Below are positions 14,362-23,772 of a stretch of DNA of 45,937 nucleotides, in pieces (within the stretch, counting starts at the first letter, position 1; each line of letters starts with the position of its first letter). Under the pieces are notes generated by a model, which saw only the letters and a list, made by a program, of their open reading frames with translations, made no database searches and was not told where the DNA came from. The translations under genes and the position numbers were made by a program. The stretch lies in NCBI GenBank assembly GCA_015231265.1, contig JADGBX010000008.1:1-45937 (forward strand), in the 5' to 3' direction. Source of the stretch: Magnetococcales bacterium (lineage in GTDB: Bacteria; Pseudomonadota; Magnetococcia; Magnetococcales; JADGBX01).

Positions 14362-16187
14362 AGCGGCGTTTTGCCGTTCTGGTGATTACAAGTCAACGCA
14401 AATCAGTCTGGGCACATCTGAGAAGGATTCTCCCTTTTCAGTCACTGCTTCCCCAGGAACGCAGCCGCTCCTATCACGCTCTATTGACCGGAGCTGGGAT
14501 ACCATTCGACACCCTTCCTCTCTCCGATGTGACTCCAGCACGCATCGTCGATGGTGAGACGCTCCACTACTCCGCTATAATCCTTACCATTGCGCTGGAT
14601 GATCTTCCCCGCACCCTCAAAGATACCCTGAAGAAACTGGTTGAACATAAAGGTCTTACTCTGTTCAGCGACTCCTTTATCACACGGAGTAGAGAGCAGT
14701 GGGCGCTCTTCGGAATCCGCCGCCGCTCCCGCCTGCCCCACCTGGCGACAACGATCCGGTCACGGAACGGAACAACGCTCTATCAACCACGTCGTTACCC
14801 CTTCTCTTCCCACGGGCGCGACTTCGGTTTTCGTCCCCTCCTGCGCATGGTGGTACAGAGCTGGTTCGCCTACGCTATCGATCACACTCCGAGAACTAAG
14901 AGAGTAGCGCTTAATGACAGAGACGGAGCAGCACTTCTCTCCCACACTGTCGGGAGAGGGGTGTGTTATCTACTCAATGCGCACCCCTCCCTGCTGCTTA
15001 AGGAGGGTAACCGCTTCCACACTCTGATCCAGGAATCACTCTGCACCTCCCCTTTCTCCCTTCCGGTGACATGGGCATTCGAGGGATTGGGGGTCTTGCG
15101 GCTGGACGATCCGGGATCAGCGGAGCGGGTGCACCTTGAGAAGTTCAATGAGAGCATGCCGTCGGAGGAGGATTGGCAAGCGGTACTACAGGTTCTTCAA
15201 AAGGAGAAGAGCCATCTCAACGTTGCTACCGTTCCCTGCTGGGTAGATGACGGCGACACCAGCAAAGGACGGCTGTTTCTCGATGATGCCGAGCAGACCA
15301 GACGCACTCCCGGGGAGCACCATCCAGCCTGGATGGTTCGCTATGAACGATACGGTGCCGACTTTATCCATGACTATATCGGCACCTTCTCTGCACTGAG
15401 ACAGGGCCTGGAAAAAGGGCTCCTTTCCATACTCTCCCACGGATTGACACACATAACTCCGGATCACCAACGTTGGTTGGCTGCCAACAATCGATTCAGA
15501 AAGACGAAGTGGTTTAGAGAATTTGCACGGGACTGCAACGATCTTTCTGCCCGTATCCGAGGCAGCGCCGAACTCATTGAAGGGTATTTCGATACCCCAC
15601 CGACTATCCTGGTCCCCTCCGGCCATCTCTACACACCCTCAACGATTGAAACATGCTTCAAGGAGGGATTCTCCGGATTCTCTTCGGAACGGCTTTTCTG
15701 GCCTGATATGCCTTCCGGAGCTAACGGCCAGTGTCGAGCGATCTTTCCCCATGAGGTACTGGAGGGAATGAGTCTCATCGACAGTGGCTATCCGTTGATA
15801 CTGGTGCTGCACGACTATGATCTTTCCAACGATGCCCGGGAGGTTATGACCAGAATCATTCGCACATGGAAGGAGCGGGGTGTTCGCGCTTTCATACCCC
15901 TCGAGACCCTGTTCCTGATGCTTAGCAACCGGATGGAGGTGTGGCAGCAGGAGCAGGGATCCGTACGTGTGAGCATTGATATGACCCATTTCCCACTGGC
16001 AAGACACACGCATCACGACCTCTTTTTCACCGTCGGCAAAAAGCCCACTGCTCTTCTGGTCAATGGGGTCTCCCAACACCCCCTCTTTGAACCCGTCAGT
16101 GGAGACCGCTACCGGCTCGCAATGGCTGCCAATCCTGGAAAGGACGGCACCATGCGGATGACGATTCACTTCGCAGAGGAGGCGTAA
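14358..16187 (+). CDS. Two-domain protein with C-terminal NodB-like polysaccharide deacetylase domain
   Basis: This 609-aa protein begins with an alpha/beta region (1-230) reminiscent of class I glutamine-amidotransferase-like folds, with ITIALDDLPRTLKDTLKKLVEHKGL typical of a cell-surface sugar-enzyme accessory domain. The middle holds VLRLDDPGS (246-253) and LSHGLTHI (359-366, H361 and H365), and later ILVPSGHLYTPS, matching DUF2334/polysaccharide-deacetylase-like metal sites (Asp, two His). The last ~80 residues look like a beta-rich domain. It may deacetylate an N-acetyl sugar in a glycan. The ATG at 14358 overlaps the upstream stop (ATGA). No signal peptide is obvious, so a cytoplasmic role on lipid-linked precursors is possible. 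The N-terminal assignment is weak. Confidence 0.65.
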   Translation: MKRRFAVLVITSQRKSVWAHLRRILPFQSLLPQERSRSYHALLTGAGIPFDTLPLSDVTPARIVDGETLHYSAIILTIALDDLPRTLKDTLKKLVEHKGLTLFSDSFITRSREQWALFGIRRRSRLPHLATTIRSRNGTTLYQPRRYPFSSHGRDFGFRPLLRMVVQSWFAYAIDHTPRTKRVALNDRDGAALLSHTVGRGVCYLLNAHPSLLLKEGNRFHTLIQESLCTSPFSLPVTWAFEGLGVLRLDDPGSAERVHLEKFNESMPSEEDWQAVLQVLQKEKSHLNVATVPCWVDDGDTSKGRLFLDDAEQTRRTPGEHHPAWMVRYERYGADFIHDYIGTFSALRQGLEKGLLSILSHGLTHITPDHQRWLAANNRFRKTKWFREFARDCNDLSARIRGSAELIEGYFDTPPTILVPSGHLYTPSTIETCFKEGFSGFSSERLFWPDMPSGANGQCRAIFPHEVLEGMSLIDSGYPLILVLHDYDLSNDAREVMTRIIRTWKERGVRAFIPLETLFLMLSNRMEVWQQEQGSVRVSIDMTHFPLARHTHHDLFFTVGKKPTALLVNGVSQHPLFEPVSGDRYRLAMAANPGKDGTMRMTIHFAEEA

Positions 16188-16193
16188 CGCATC

Positions 16194-17345
16194 ATGGCGA
16201 CGCGCCTCCTCTTTGTCACCACGCGCCTGGGAAACTTCGGGGGCATCGAATCCACCCTGCGTCTGCTCTGCCGCAGACTCGACCCAAATCGATTCCGTGT
16301 TGGTCTCTGCGTTCTACAGCGTCCAGATGAGAGCGTATTGAGAGCGTGGAAAGAAGAGCAAGCGACACTGTTTATTCTCAATAGAAGAGGGGCGCTCTAT
16401 GATCCTGGAACCACACTGGCCGTTATTCGAACGATTCGCCGTTTCAGAGCCGATCTTGTACATACACACAACAACAAGGGCAATCTCCATGGACGAGCGG
16501 CGGCAGTCCTGACTGGAGTGAAGGGGATCGTTACCACACATCACGATCTGGGAGATGCACGCTTCTCCCGCACACGGCCAGCACCACAACGCCCCCCCTC
16601 AAAGATGACCAGCATGACGGAACGACTGCTCTATCCGTGGTTCAACGTCGCGATGAACCGTTTCAACCATCGTCTGATCGCCGTCTCCGGCGCCGTGGCC
16701 AGGATCCACGCCCCGGACGGCATCGACGCCCGCCTATCCGTGGTACCTGCTCCCTTCGCCTGCGATCTTTTCAACACCCCTCCACGTCCGTTGTCTGGCA
16801 ATCAACTGGTGATTGGAAGCGTCGGGCGCCTCGAGTGGCAGAAAGGCTTCGACTCTCTGATCGACGCCTTCCACACTCTTGCTCCCCGCTATCCCGATCT
16901 GAGTCTCAGGATCGTTGGGGAGGGATCCCTACGCCCAGACCTGATGGACCGTTCCGTCATGAATGGCTATGGAGATCGGATCCATATTGTAGGGGGAATA
17001 CCTCATGGTCCTAAGCTCTATCATGGCATGGATCTCTACGTCCAACCCTCACTCAGTGAAGGGTCTTCCATTACCATTCTGGAGGCGATGGGCTTGGGAC
17101 TACCGGTCATAGCCACACGAAGTGGAGGACCCGAAGAACTGATCCAAGATGGCAGGAGCGGTCTTCTCACCCCACCCGGGGATGCCACAGCACTGGCCCA
17201 GGCCATTATCACACTCCTCGAAAAGAGAGATCTTGCCCACTCCATAGCCATGGCAGGGCAGAGTCAGGCGCGGAAACGGTTCGGTTCAGACACATTCATC
17301 ACCACCATGTCCCATCTCTACGAGGCGTTGGTAAGGCCGTTATGA
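16194..17345 (+). CDS. Family 4 glycosyltransferase
   Basis: This 383-aa GT-B enzyme shows the N-terminal GGIES loop (16-20), VHTHNNKGN (89-97), SVGRLEWQKGFDSLIDAF (209-226), and the nucleotide-sugar signature EGSSITILEAMGLGLPVIAT with E289 and E297 as the EX7E pair. These features place it among retaining GT4 transferases that extend lipid-linked oligosaccharides in the cytoplasm. It starts 6 nt after the deacetylase stop and overlaps the flippase start by 4 nt. Donor sugar unknown. Confidence 0.9.
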   Translation: MATRLLFVTTRLGNFGGIESTLRLLCRRLDPNRFRVGLCVLQRPDESVLRAWKEEQATLFILNRRGALYDPGTTLAVIRTIRRFRADLVHTHNNKGNLHGRAAAVLTGVKGIVTTHHDLGDARFSRTRPAPQRPPSKMTSMTERLLYPWFNVAMNRFNHRLIAVSGAVARIHAPDGIDARLSVVPAPFACDLFNTPPRPLSGNQLVIGSVGRLEWQKGFDSLIDAFHTLAPRYPDLSLRIVGEGSLRPDLMDRSVMNGYGDRIHIVGGIPHGPKLYHGMDLYVQPSLSEGSSITILEAMGLGLPVIATRSGGPEELIQDGRSGLLTPPGDATALAQAIITLLEKRDLAHSIAMAGQSQARKRFGSDTFITTMSHLYEALVRPL

Positions 17346-18928
17346 GTTTTGCCCAAAAAATCACTTCTGGGCTGGTTTGGGGTCAGTTGGGCATGACGGG
17401 GAGAACCGTCATCACCTTCGCCATCTCCATGATCGTTGCCCGTGCCATCGGTGTGGAGGAGTATGGACTCTACGCCGCTCTGATCAGCATGGTGGAACTC
17501 CTTATCAAATCCACCGATATGGGAATCTATGCGGTACTTACCACCTATATTCCCCATCTGACAGAACAGAATTTCCATAATCTCTGTACACGTCTTGTGC
17601 GCCTTACCCTGCTGTTGCGGCAACTGGTAATGCTCGTCATGGCCGGTCTCTTTCTCCACTATCATACTCTTCTTGTTGTCTGGCTCGGGGTTCCCGATCT
17701 CGGAGATCATGTCGTTCCTGTTGTTCTCATCTTTCTGGTTCGAGGCACCATGGATGGCTTTCTTTTTATTGTCATCGCCCGTATCGATATGGGATTTCAG
17801 GCGTTTGTAGAAATCGTAGTCTCCATGGTGCAATTAGCCGGTGTCCTGTGGATATTGGATCATGGCATGACCACAGGTCCGCTCCTGCTGCTGATAGCTT
17901 TGGTCAACGCTCTGCAGTTGCTCGCCTATGGTGTTCGTTCCTCAGGAGTGTGGCTTGGCAACCCGGACAGCGCAGACCGGGGAGACGAGAACATCCCTGT
18001 TCCAGTTTCCGATCCCCCCACTTTGAAGAGAGTCGTGCGCTTCGGCCTGGTCTCCTGGATTGGCACGCTGTTTGACCATCTCCGTTATAAGGGGATAGAT
18101 CTGCTCATGATTCTCTTTTTTCTTCAAGCGACGGACAGCGTTGCCCACTACGAGATCGCCTATATGCTGGCAACCACCGGAGGTCTTTTCCTGCTCACGG
18201 CGTTGGATCGAATAGCGGTTCCCCTGTTGTCGGAGTCGTACACCAGAAAGGGAGAAGACGGTCTTTACCAAACATGGGATCTCCTTACCCGGATCGCCTG
18301 CTATCTGACCATCCCTCTGCTGCTTTTTTTGGCGATGCATGCCGAGATCGTTGTTGTTCTTCTCTATGGTCCGGAGTACATCGAAGCCGCTTTTCTCATC
18401 ACTACCATAGCGCTCTTCTCCGTTGCCAACATGATCATTGCCGGAGAAACCACAATATCTCTGCTCTTCCCTCTGCAACAGGAGAACCACTTCGCTCTTC
18501 TCTCAGCACTCAACGGTATTCTCAATCTTCTGGCCGGGGTCTCTCTCATTCCCCATTTCGGCACTCTGGGTGCCGCCGTGGCAACCGGAAGCTCTGCTCT
18601 GATCACAAATTTTCTGCTCTATCTCCATTTGAGAAGAAGACTACAGCTCCGCCTTCCCTGGGCATTTCTTTTTCGTTTGGTCACTCTCTCGTCAGTGATG
18701 GTGTTGGCATCACAGCTGATAGTAGGAACGACCGTAATTACCCTGCTTGTGACGGCACTGTTCTACGGATTTCTGGTAACGGTGGGTATTCTTCTGATTC
18801 ACCGTTTCAGCCCCCATGAGCGCGAGTGGTTGACCACCATAAGTCCGGTTCTGGCTCGCCGGGTTCGTAGCACTGGAACCGATCTCCCATCAACGCGCAA
18901 TGACGGAGCATCGCCACCATGTCCCTGA
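17342..18928 (+). CDS. Wzx-like lipid-linked oligosaccharide flippase
   Basis: This 528-aa protein has about 12-14 hydrophobic segments and the MOP-superfamily N-terminus (SGLVWGQLGMTGRTVITFAISMIVARAIGVEEYGLYAAL). Such proteins flip undecaprenyl-linked glycan units across the inner membrane. The repeated two-half layout is visible, with a second half beginning near VVRFGLVSWIGTLFDHLRYKGIDLLMI. It is embedded between a GT4 gene (4-nt overlap) and an acyltransferase-like gene (10-nt overlap), consistent with a Wzx/Wzy-type surface-glycan locus. No Wzy-like polymerase was clearly recognised in the window. A second flippase on the other strand (29731-31227) suggests two export units. Confidence 0.85.
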   Translation: MSFAQKITSGLVWGQLGMTGRTVITFAISMIVARAIGVEEYGLYAALISMVELLIKSTDMGIYAVLTTYIPHLTEQNFHNLCTRLVRLTLLLRQLVMLVMAGLFLHYHTLLVVWLGVPDLGDHVVPVVLIFLVRGTMDGFLFIVIARIDMGFQAFVEIVVSMVQLAGVLWILDHGMTTGPLLLLIALVNALQLLAYGVRSSGVWLGNPDSADRGDENIPVPVSDPPTLKRVVRFGLVSWIGTLFDHLRYKGIDLLMILFFLQATDSVAHYEIAYMLATTGGLFLLTALDRIAVPLLSESYTRKGEDGLYQTWDLLTRIACYLTIPLLLFLAMHAEIVVVLLYGPEYIEAAFLITTIALFSVANMIIAGETTISLLFPLQQENHFALLSALNGILNLLAGVSLIPHFGTLGAAVATGSSALITNFLLYLHLRRRLQLRLPWAFLFRLVTLSSVMVLASQLIVGTTVITLLVTALFYGFLVTVGILLIHRFSPHEREWLTTISPVLARRVRSTGTDLPSTRNDGASPPCP

Positions 18929-20109
18929 CCTATTCGGTGATCAGAGACCCTGAGGTGTTTCTGGACTTGAGTGATCAATGGAACACGTTGCTTGAAACCA
19001 CGGCGGTTCCACACCTCTTCCAACGTTGGGAGTGGCACTACAGTTGGTGGCAGAGTTTTGGTGGCGAGCTGTTCATCGTCCGCATTGATGATGGTGCAAC
19101 GCTCACAGCGCTCTTTCCATGGATCAGAAAACGGCACCGCCCTCTCTTTATTGGTCCGTGGCAGTGTGATGAGCTTCTACCTATCGGTGCTCCGGACTCC
19201 GACAATCTGGGACCTCTGATCTCTTCGGGCCGCGAAAAGGAGATCATGGGGTATCTTTTCGAGACGGTATTGGCTGAAACAGTCTCCGTTACTATCGTTG
19301 GATTCGAGGAAATTCATCAGGATGACCCTCTGATCCATCTAAAGGATACATATCTACCTCGCGCTTGGATGTTCAGACCACAGCAAGAGCGCATCTGCCC
19401 CTATCTGCCCCTTCCCGACTCCTATGACACGTGTCTTGCTGAACGCTCTGCGTCCTTCAGGGCCTCTGTGCGGCGCAAACACCGTCGGCTTTACAAACAG
19501 CATGACGTCACTTTTGGAGTGGTTCCCTCTCCACAACACGATCCGGAAACACTGGAGATCCATCTCGATGCTTTCATTCGACAGCATCAGGCTCGATGGC
19601 AGGGACGAGACCGTCCGGGCGCTTTCGCCACGCCGGAGCGAGAAGAGTTCATGCGTCGGGTGGCAAGACGGTTGTGTAAATCAGGTCATCTGCGCCTGAA
19701 TTATCTCTCCCTGGATGGGCAACCCGTAGCCAGCTATTGCCTCTTTCACTGGAATCGACGACGACTCTTTTATCTCAGCGGCTTCGATCCCTCTTATGGT
19801 CATCTGAGTCCCGGTTCGGTGTTGCTGGCCAATGCCATCCATCAGGCGATTGATGAAAAGTGTACGGAGTTTGATTTCATGCGTGGCACAGCCTCCTTCA
19901 AATATCACTGGACCGACCGGGTACGACGCAATCAAAGCTGGACACTCCTCAAAAGAACTCCTCTGACACTCCTCCTGCTTGGACGTCGATGGTGTGTACG
20001 ACGTCTGGCCTTGCTGATCAAGCGTTTCATTCCCCATACCCTTAAAAGCGTGATACGCTCACGGTTGCCTAATGTGCTGATTAAGGCAATCGATCCCTGG
20101 TTCAGATAA
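18919..20109 (+). CDS. CelD/FemAB-like GNAT acyltransferase
   Basis: This 396-aa protein matches the CelD/BcsL and FemAB-related acyltransferases common in polysaccharide loci. The C-terminal half holds the landmarks FRASVRRKHRRLYKQ, YLSLDGQPVASYCLFHW, FYLSGFDPSYGHLSPGSVLLANAIHQAI and EFDFMRGTASFKYHWTD. It probably adds an acyl group to a sugar residue from acyl-CoA or a related donor. Such proteins often accompany exosortase-linked EPS loci, but no exosortase is visible here. It overlaps the upstream flippase by 10 nt, and the downstream GT39 start is TAATG-coupled at 20109. Confidence 0.82.
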   Translation: MSLTYSVIRDPEVFLDLSDQWNTLLETTAVPHLFQRWEWHYSWWQSFGGELFIVRIDDGATLTALFPWIRKRHRPLFIGPWQCDELLPIGAPDSDNLGPLISSGREKEIMGYLFETVLAETVSVTIVGFEEIHQDDPLIHLKDTYLPRAWMFRPQQERICPYLPLPDSYDTCLAERSASFRASVRRKHRRLYKQHDVTFGVVPSPQHDPETLEIHLDAFIRQHQARWQGRDRPGAFATPEREEFMRRVARRLCKSGHLRLNYLSLDGQPVASYCLFHWNRRRLFYLSGFDPSYGHLSPGSVLLANAIHQAIDEKCTEFDFMRGTASFKYHWTDRVRRNQSWTLLKRTPLTLLLLGRRWCVRRLALLIKRFIPHTLKSVIRSRLPNVLIKAIDPWFR

Positions 20110-21914
20110 TGGGACTGTCTATGCTAAAACCTACGCCCTTCTCTTCACTATCATCGTGGAAACAAACCCTGCTGATTGTTCTGTTTCTGGAGATTGGCGC
20201 ACTGATCCTGTTTGGAGGTCATGCCGGTAGCTACGCGCTCTGGGACCCATGGGAACCGAAGTATCCACACACTGTTGGCAACATGCTGGAGCGGAATGAC
20301 CTGCTCACCCCCTACTACGACGACAAACCGCGTTGGACCAAACCCCCTCTGCACTATTGGGTGATGCTGCCAGGAATCGCCGCTTTTGGTCAGAGTGCGT
20401 TCATGGCCCGCCTGCCATCGATCATCGCAGCAACGCTGGGAGTCATCGGGGTCTTTTTAATTCTTGCCAGACTCTTTGACCGTACCACCGGTATCATTGC
20501 CGCTTTGGTATTGGCCTCTATTCCCCAGTATGCCGCTATGGCCCGTCAGGCGATGCCTGACATGCTCATGACCTTCTTTCTGCTCGCTGCAATGATATCC
20601 TTGGCGTTGGCTCGCTTCGATAAAGGGGTATCCTCCAGATGGTCTCTACTTTTCTATCTTTTTCTCGGTTTCGCTTTCATGACCAAGGGTCCGGTCACCC
20701 TGGCCATCGCAGTGGGGGCTCTGCTGGTAGATGCAACCTGGTACTTCTCAAACCGGGGCACTTCACCTCCCACTACTTATGGAGCACGATATTTCATATT
20801 ATTCAAAGAGATCTGGAGAGGAGCACTTCGACATAAGCTCCTCTTAGGGAGCGCCCTGTTCATGGTAATAGTTGTTCCGTGGTATGCTCTTACGTGGTGG
20901 GAATACGGGACGCATTTTACCGCAGCACTCAATTTCGAGAATCTGCAACGATTTCGTGAGCCGGTCCGAGAACACAACGGACTTGTCGGCTATTACGTCA
21001 CGACCTTCTTTCAGGGAATGTTGCCCTGGAGCGCCTTGCTATTGGCTGGACTGCCTGCTCTCCTGCATGCCAATAGTCGCAAGACAGCCGACTTAGATAC
21101 GCCAACCAGACACACCACCGACGATCAGCGCATCATCTGGTACTTCTTCTCCTGGTTTATCGCCACCTTCTTTATCTTCACCGCTGCCGGCACGAAACTC
21201 CCCCATTACCTGCTGCCTCTAACCCCCTCTGTGGCGATACTTGTTGCCATCCTTCTGCGCCTTATTCTCACTGGCAGAGACTCGCCACGCCTGTCCCGAA
21301 TTTATCCTGTTGCAGCACTGCTATTGATCCTCCCTTTTCGAGATTTCAATATGGAGGGTAACAAGTATCTGCTCTACAATTTCACGATTATCGATAGGGA
21401 GATCCTACACATCCCCAACTTGGATAATCTTCTGGTTATTCTCTGTCTGGTGTGGATTTCTCTGATGGTGTGGGCCTTCTTCAACCGCCAGTCACGACGC
21501 ACTGTAGCCATGATTCTCCTGGTGGCTCTGCTCAACGTATTTTATCTCTCTCACCACATCATCCCCGGCCACTTCACTGGTCGCGACATCACGCCCCACC
21601 TCGCACACAAGGCAGATATCCAGGGCCCGGATTCCGAGATCCTCTTTGTCGGCTCCATTCAAACGAGCCACGACTATACTCTGACATTTCATCAGAGTGC
21701 CCCTGTCCGACGGATACCAGCTTCCCGGGCAGACAGGCGTTTGATGCCGGTTATTCGAGAAGTCGATGATCTCTACATCATCACCGGAAAATGGAATCTG
21801 ATGACCCTGCTCACTCTGTTGAGCAAACATGGGATTCGAGAAGAGTGGACGATCTTTGACCACCCTGATTCATGGTATCTCATGCTGTACAGAATCCCCC
21901 AGAACGAGGGATGA
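20109..21914 (+). CDS. GT39/ArnT-like membrane glycosyltransferase, copy 1
   Basis: This 601-aa protein has an ArnT/PMT-type layout. A first helix leads to a periplasmic loop with LWDPWEPKYP (D46, E49), and PRWTKPPLHYW (75-84) is the KPPLxYW signature of GT39. About 11-12 membrane segments follow, with a C-terminal soluble part (~480-601). Enzymes of this group transfer a sugar from undecaprenyl-phosphate to a lipid or protein acceptor on the periplasmic side. The next gene is a paralogue with the same signatures. The start overlaps the preceding stop (TAATG). A lipid-linked donor could be made by the GT2/GtrB-like enzyme at 25595. Confidence 0.87.
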   Translation: MGLSMLKPTPFSSLSSWKQTLLIVLFLEIGALILFGGHAGSYALWDPWEPKYPHTVGNMLERNDLLTPYYDDKPRWTKPPLHYWVMLPGIAAFGQSAFMARLPSIIAATLGVIGVFLILARLFDRTTGIIAALVLASIPQYAAMARQAMPDMLMTFFLLAAMISLALARFDKGVSSRWSLLFYLFLGFAFMTKGPVTLAIAVGALLVDATWYFSNRGTSPPTTYGARYFILFKEIWRGALRHKLLLGSALFMVIVVPWYALTWWEYGTHFTAALNFENLQRFREPVREHNGLVGYYVTTFFQGMLPWSALLLAGLPALLHANSRKTADLDTPTRHTTDDQRIIWYFFSWFIATFFIFTAAGTKLPHYLLPLTPSVAILVAILLRLILTGRDSPRLSRIYPVAALLLILPFRDFNMEGNKYLLYNFTIIDREILHIPNLDNLLVILCLVWISLMVWAFFNRQSRRTVAMILLVALLNVFYLSHHIIPGHFTGRDITPHLAHKADIQGPDSEILFVGSIQTSHDYTLTFHQSAPVRRIPASRADRRLMPVIREVDDLYIITGKWNLMTLLTLLSKHGIREEWTIFDHPDSWYLMLYRIPQNEG

Positions 21915-21915
21915 A

Positions 21916-23772
21916 ATGGACACCTTCATGCCCAAGCCATCCCATGGTTCCCTCCGGTCGCGCATCATCCCCGTAGATAGTTATGATCTGCTGTTAATGC
22001 TCCTGTTGGCAGCGGGGTCGCTCATTCTCTTCATGTGGGGCCTGTCCAGTTACGAGCTTCACGATCCGTGGGAGCCGAAATACCCTCAGACCGTCGCCCA
22101 GATGATAGAACGCGACGACCTGCTCACACCATACTATGTGGATGAGAACCGCTGGACCAAACCGATCCTTCACTATTGGACGATCTATATCGGTGTCCAA
22201 TTGGTAGGCAACAATGAACTGGCCGCTCGTTTGCCATCTGTATTTGCTGCTACGTGGGGGGTTCTGGTCGTATTCCACCTGTTGCGACGAATCAGCAACA
22301 GGTGGACGGCGCTCATGGGTGGGGTGATCCTTGCCACGTTGCCGCAGTATTTCTTGATGGCCAGACAGGCAACACCAGACATGCTCATGGTGTCACTGCT
22401 CACCACCTCACTGGCTGCGTTGGCGCTCTATACGGTGGGTGGTGACGAGGATCGAGGTCGTCGTCGTTGGCTGGTACTCTTCTACATCTTCATGGGATTA
22501 GCGGCACTGACCAAAGGACCGTTGGCTCTTGCGATTCCGGTGGGTGTTCTGACTCTCTTCCATCTGTCTACCCTGCACTCAACCCTCCTGCAACGGGAGA
22601 TTGCTCCCCTACCACGCTCCATACTGGGGACTCCTACCCTTGATGGAGTTCGACGGGTCGTCCTACTCATTATCGAGATAATTCGTCACTACCGACCGTT
22701 ACTGGGTTTATTGATTCTATTCTCTATTCTCGCTCCATGGATCACCACCATGCTTCTCAAGCATGGCCACGAGTACTACGAATACGCTATCAACTACGAA
22801 AATCTTCTCCGCTTCAAACAGGTGTTCCGCGATCATCACGGAACGTCTCTCTATTACCTGCGCACCCTTTTCTACGGTATGCTGCCCTGGTCGGGGCTGT
22901 TGCCGCTTTTTCTCCTGCTAATAGTGCGAGATCCTTCCCCTTTTCCCTTGAAGCAGCGCCTCTTTTTTCTGGCTTGGTTCGGGGCGATTTTTCTGATCAT
23001 GACCAGTGCAGGCACCAAGCTTCAGCACTATCTTCTGCCCATCATGCCGGCAGCAGCGATTCTCCTGGCACTCTTCTGGCGCCACTATCTCTGGGAAAAG
23101 ACCTCCCCCCGGACCTTACTGGTGATGCTTACTGGGATGCTGTTTCTCTGGTGGGGAGTGAGAGACTATCTGATCGAGGATCTAGGACTGGTTTTCGATA
23201 GTTTCCGTCCCAACCACCGCACTCCGGTGCATATGAAGGCTCAGGTGCACGATTTTCTGGAGATACTTCTACCAGCTTGGAGTCTGGTCATGGCGCTGGG
23301 CATTCTCCTTGCGCGATCCCGGTTGGTCGCTGTTCTGGCGGTTTGTATTGCGGTGGCAAATGCCCATGTCTTCAGCCACCGTATACTCCCTCATCATGCG
23401 CTCAGATACAGTATCCGATCCCATATTCTTCAGTTCGAGCAGGATCGGGAGCACTACACCGAACTTGTCTATTTTGGCACTCTGCGTCCCTCAACTCGCT
23501 ACTATCTCCGCTACTACGAGCCACAGCCAGGACGCCACCGAATCGATATCAGTCGATACTTCGGAAAAAAGGAAAAAGAATCCTTTCTCAATCATATCAG
23601 AGATCGCAATGATCTCTTCGTTCTCACGCGCAACTCCCATGCCAGTGAGATTGTCGAAACGCTCCAACGTCAAACCGGTCAAACGTGGAAGATCGACGTC
23701 AAACTTCCCTCAATCCACGTCAGGCTAATTCCCCCCTCAGATACCGGGCAGGAACCACATGAGCAACGGTAG
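21916..23772 (+). CDS. GT39/ArnT-like membrane glycosyltransferase, copy 2
   Basis: This 618-aa protein is a tandem paralogue of the upstream gene: HDPWEPKYPQTVAQMIERDDLLTPYY (D50, E53) and NRWTKPILHYW align closely, and the helix layout and tail (RYYLRYY..., FVLTRNSHASEI) are similar. It has an extra ~20 polar N-terminal residues. ATG 21916 lies just after the previous stop (21912-21914); an upstream in-frame start would overlap the previous gene heavily and is unlikely. Two copies kept side by side suggest different donors or acceptors, such as two positions of the same glycan. Confidence 0.87.
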   Translation: MDTFMPKPSHGSLRSRIIPVDSYDLLLMLLLAAGSLILFMWGLSSYELHDPWEPKYPQTVAQMIERDDLLTPYYVDENRWTKPILHYWTIYIGVQLVGNNELAARLPSVFAATWGVLVVFHLLRRISNRWTALMGGVILATLPQYFLMARQATPDMLMVSLLTTSLAALALYTVGGDEDRGRRRWLVLFYIFMGLAALTKGPLALAIPVGVLTLFHLSTLHSTLLQREIAPLPRSILGTPTLDGVRRVVLLIIEIIRHYRPLLGLLILFSILAPWITTMLLKHGHEYYEYAINYENLLRFKQVFRDHHGTSLYYLRTLFYGMLPWSGLLPLFLLLIVRDPSPFPLKQRLFFLAWFGAIFLIMTSAGTKLQHYLLPIMPAAAILLALFWRHYLWEKTSPRTLLVMLTGMLFLWWGVRDYLIEDLGLVFDSFRPNHRTPVHMKAQVHDFLEILLPAWSLVMALGILLARSRLVAVLAVCIAVANAHVFSHRILPHHALRYSIRSHILQFEQDREHYTELVYFGTLRPSTRYYLRYYEPQPGRHRIDISRYFGKKEKESFLNHIRDRNDLFVLTRNSHASEIVETLQRQTGQTWKIDVKLPSIHVRLIPPSDTGQEPHEQR

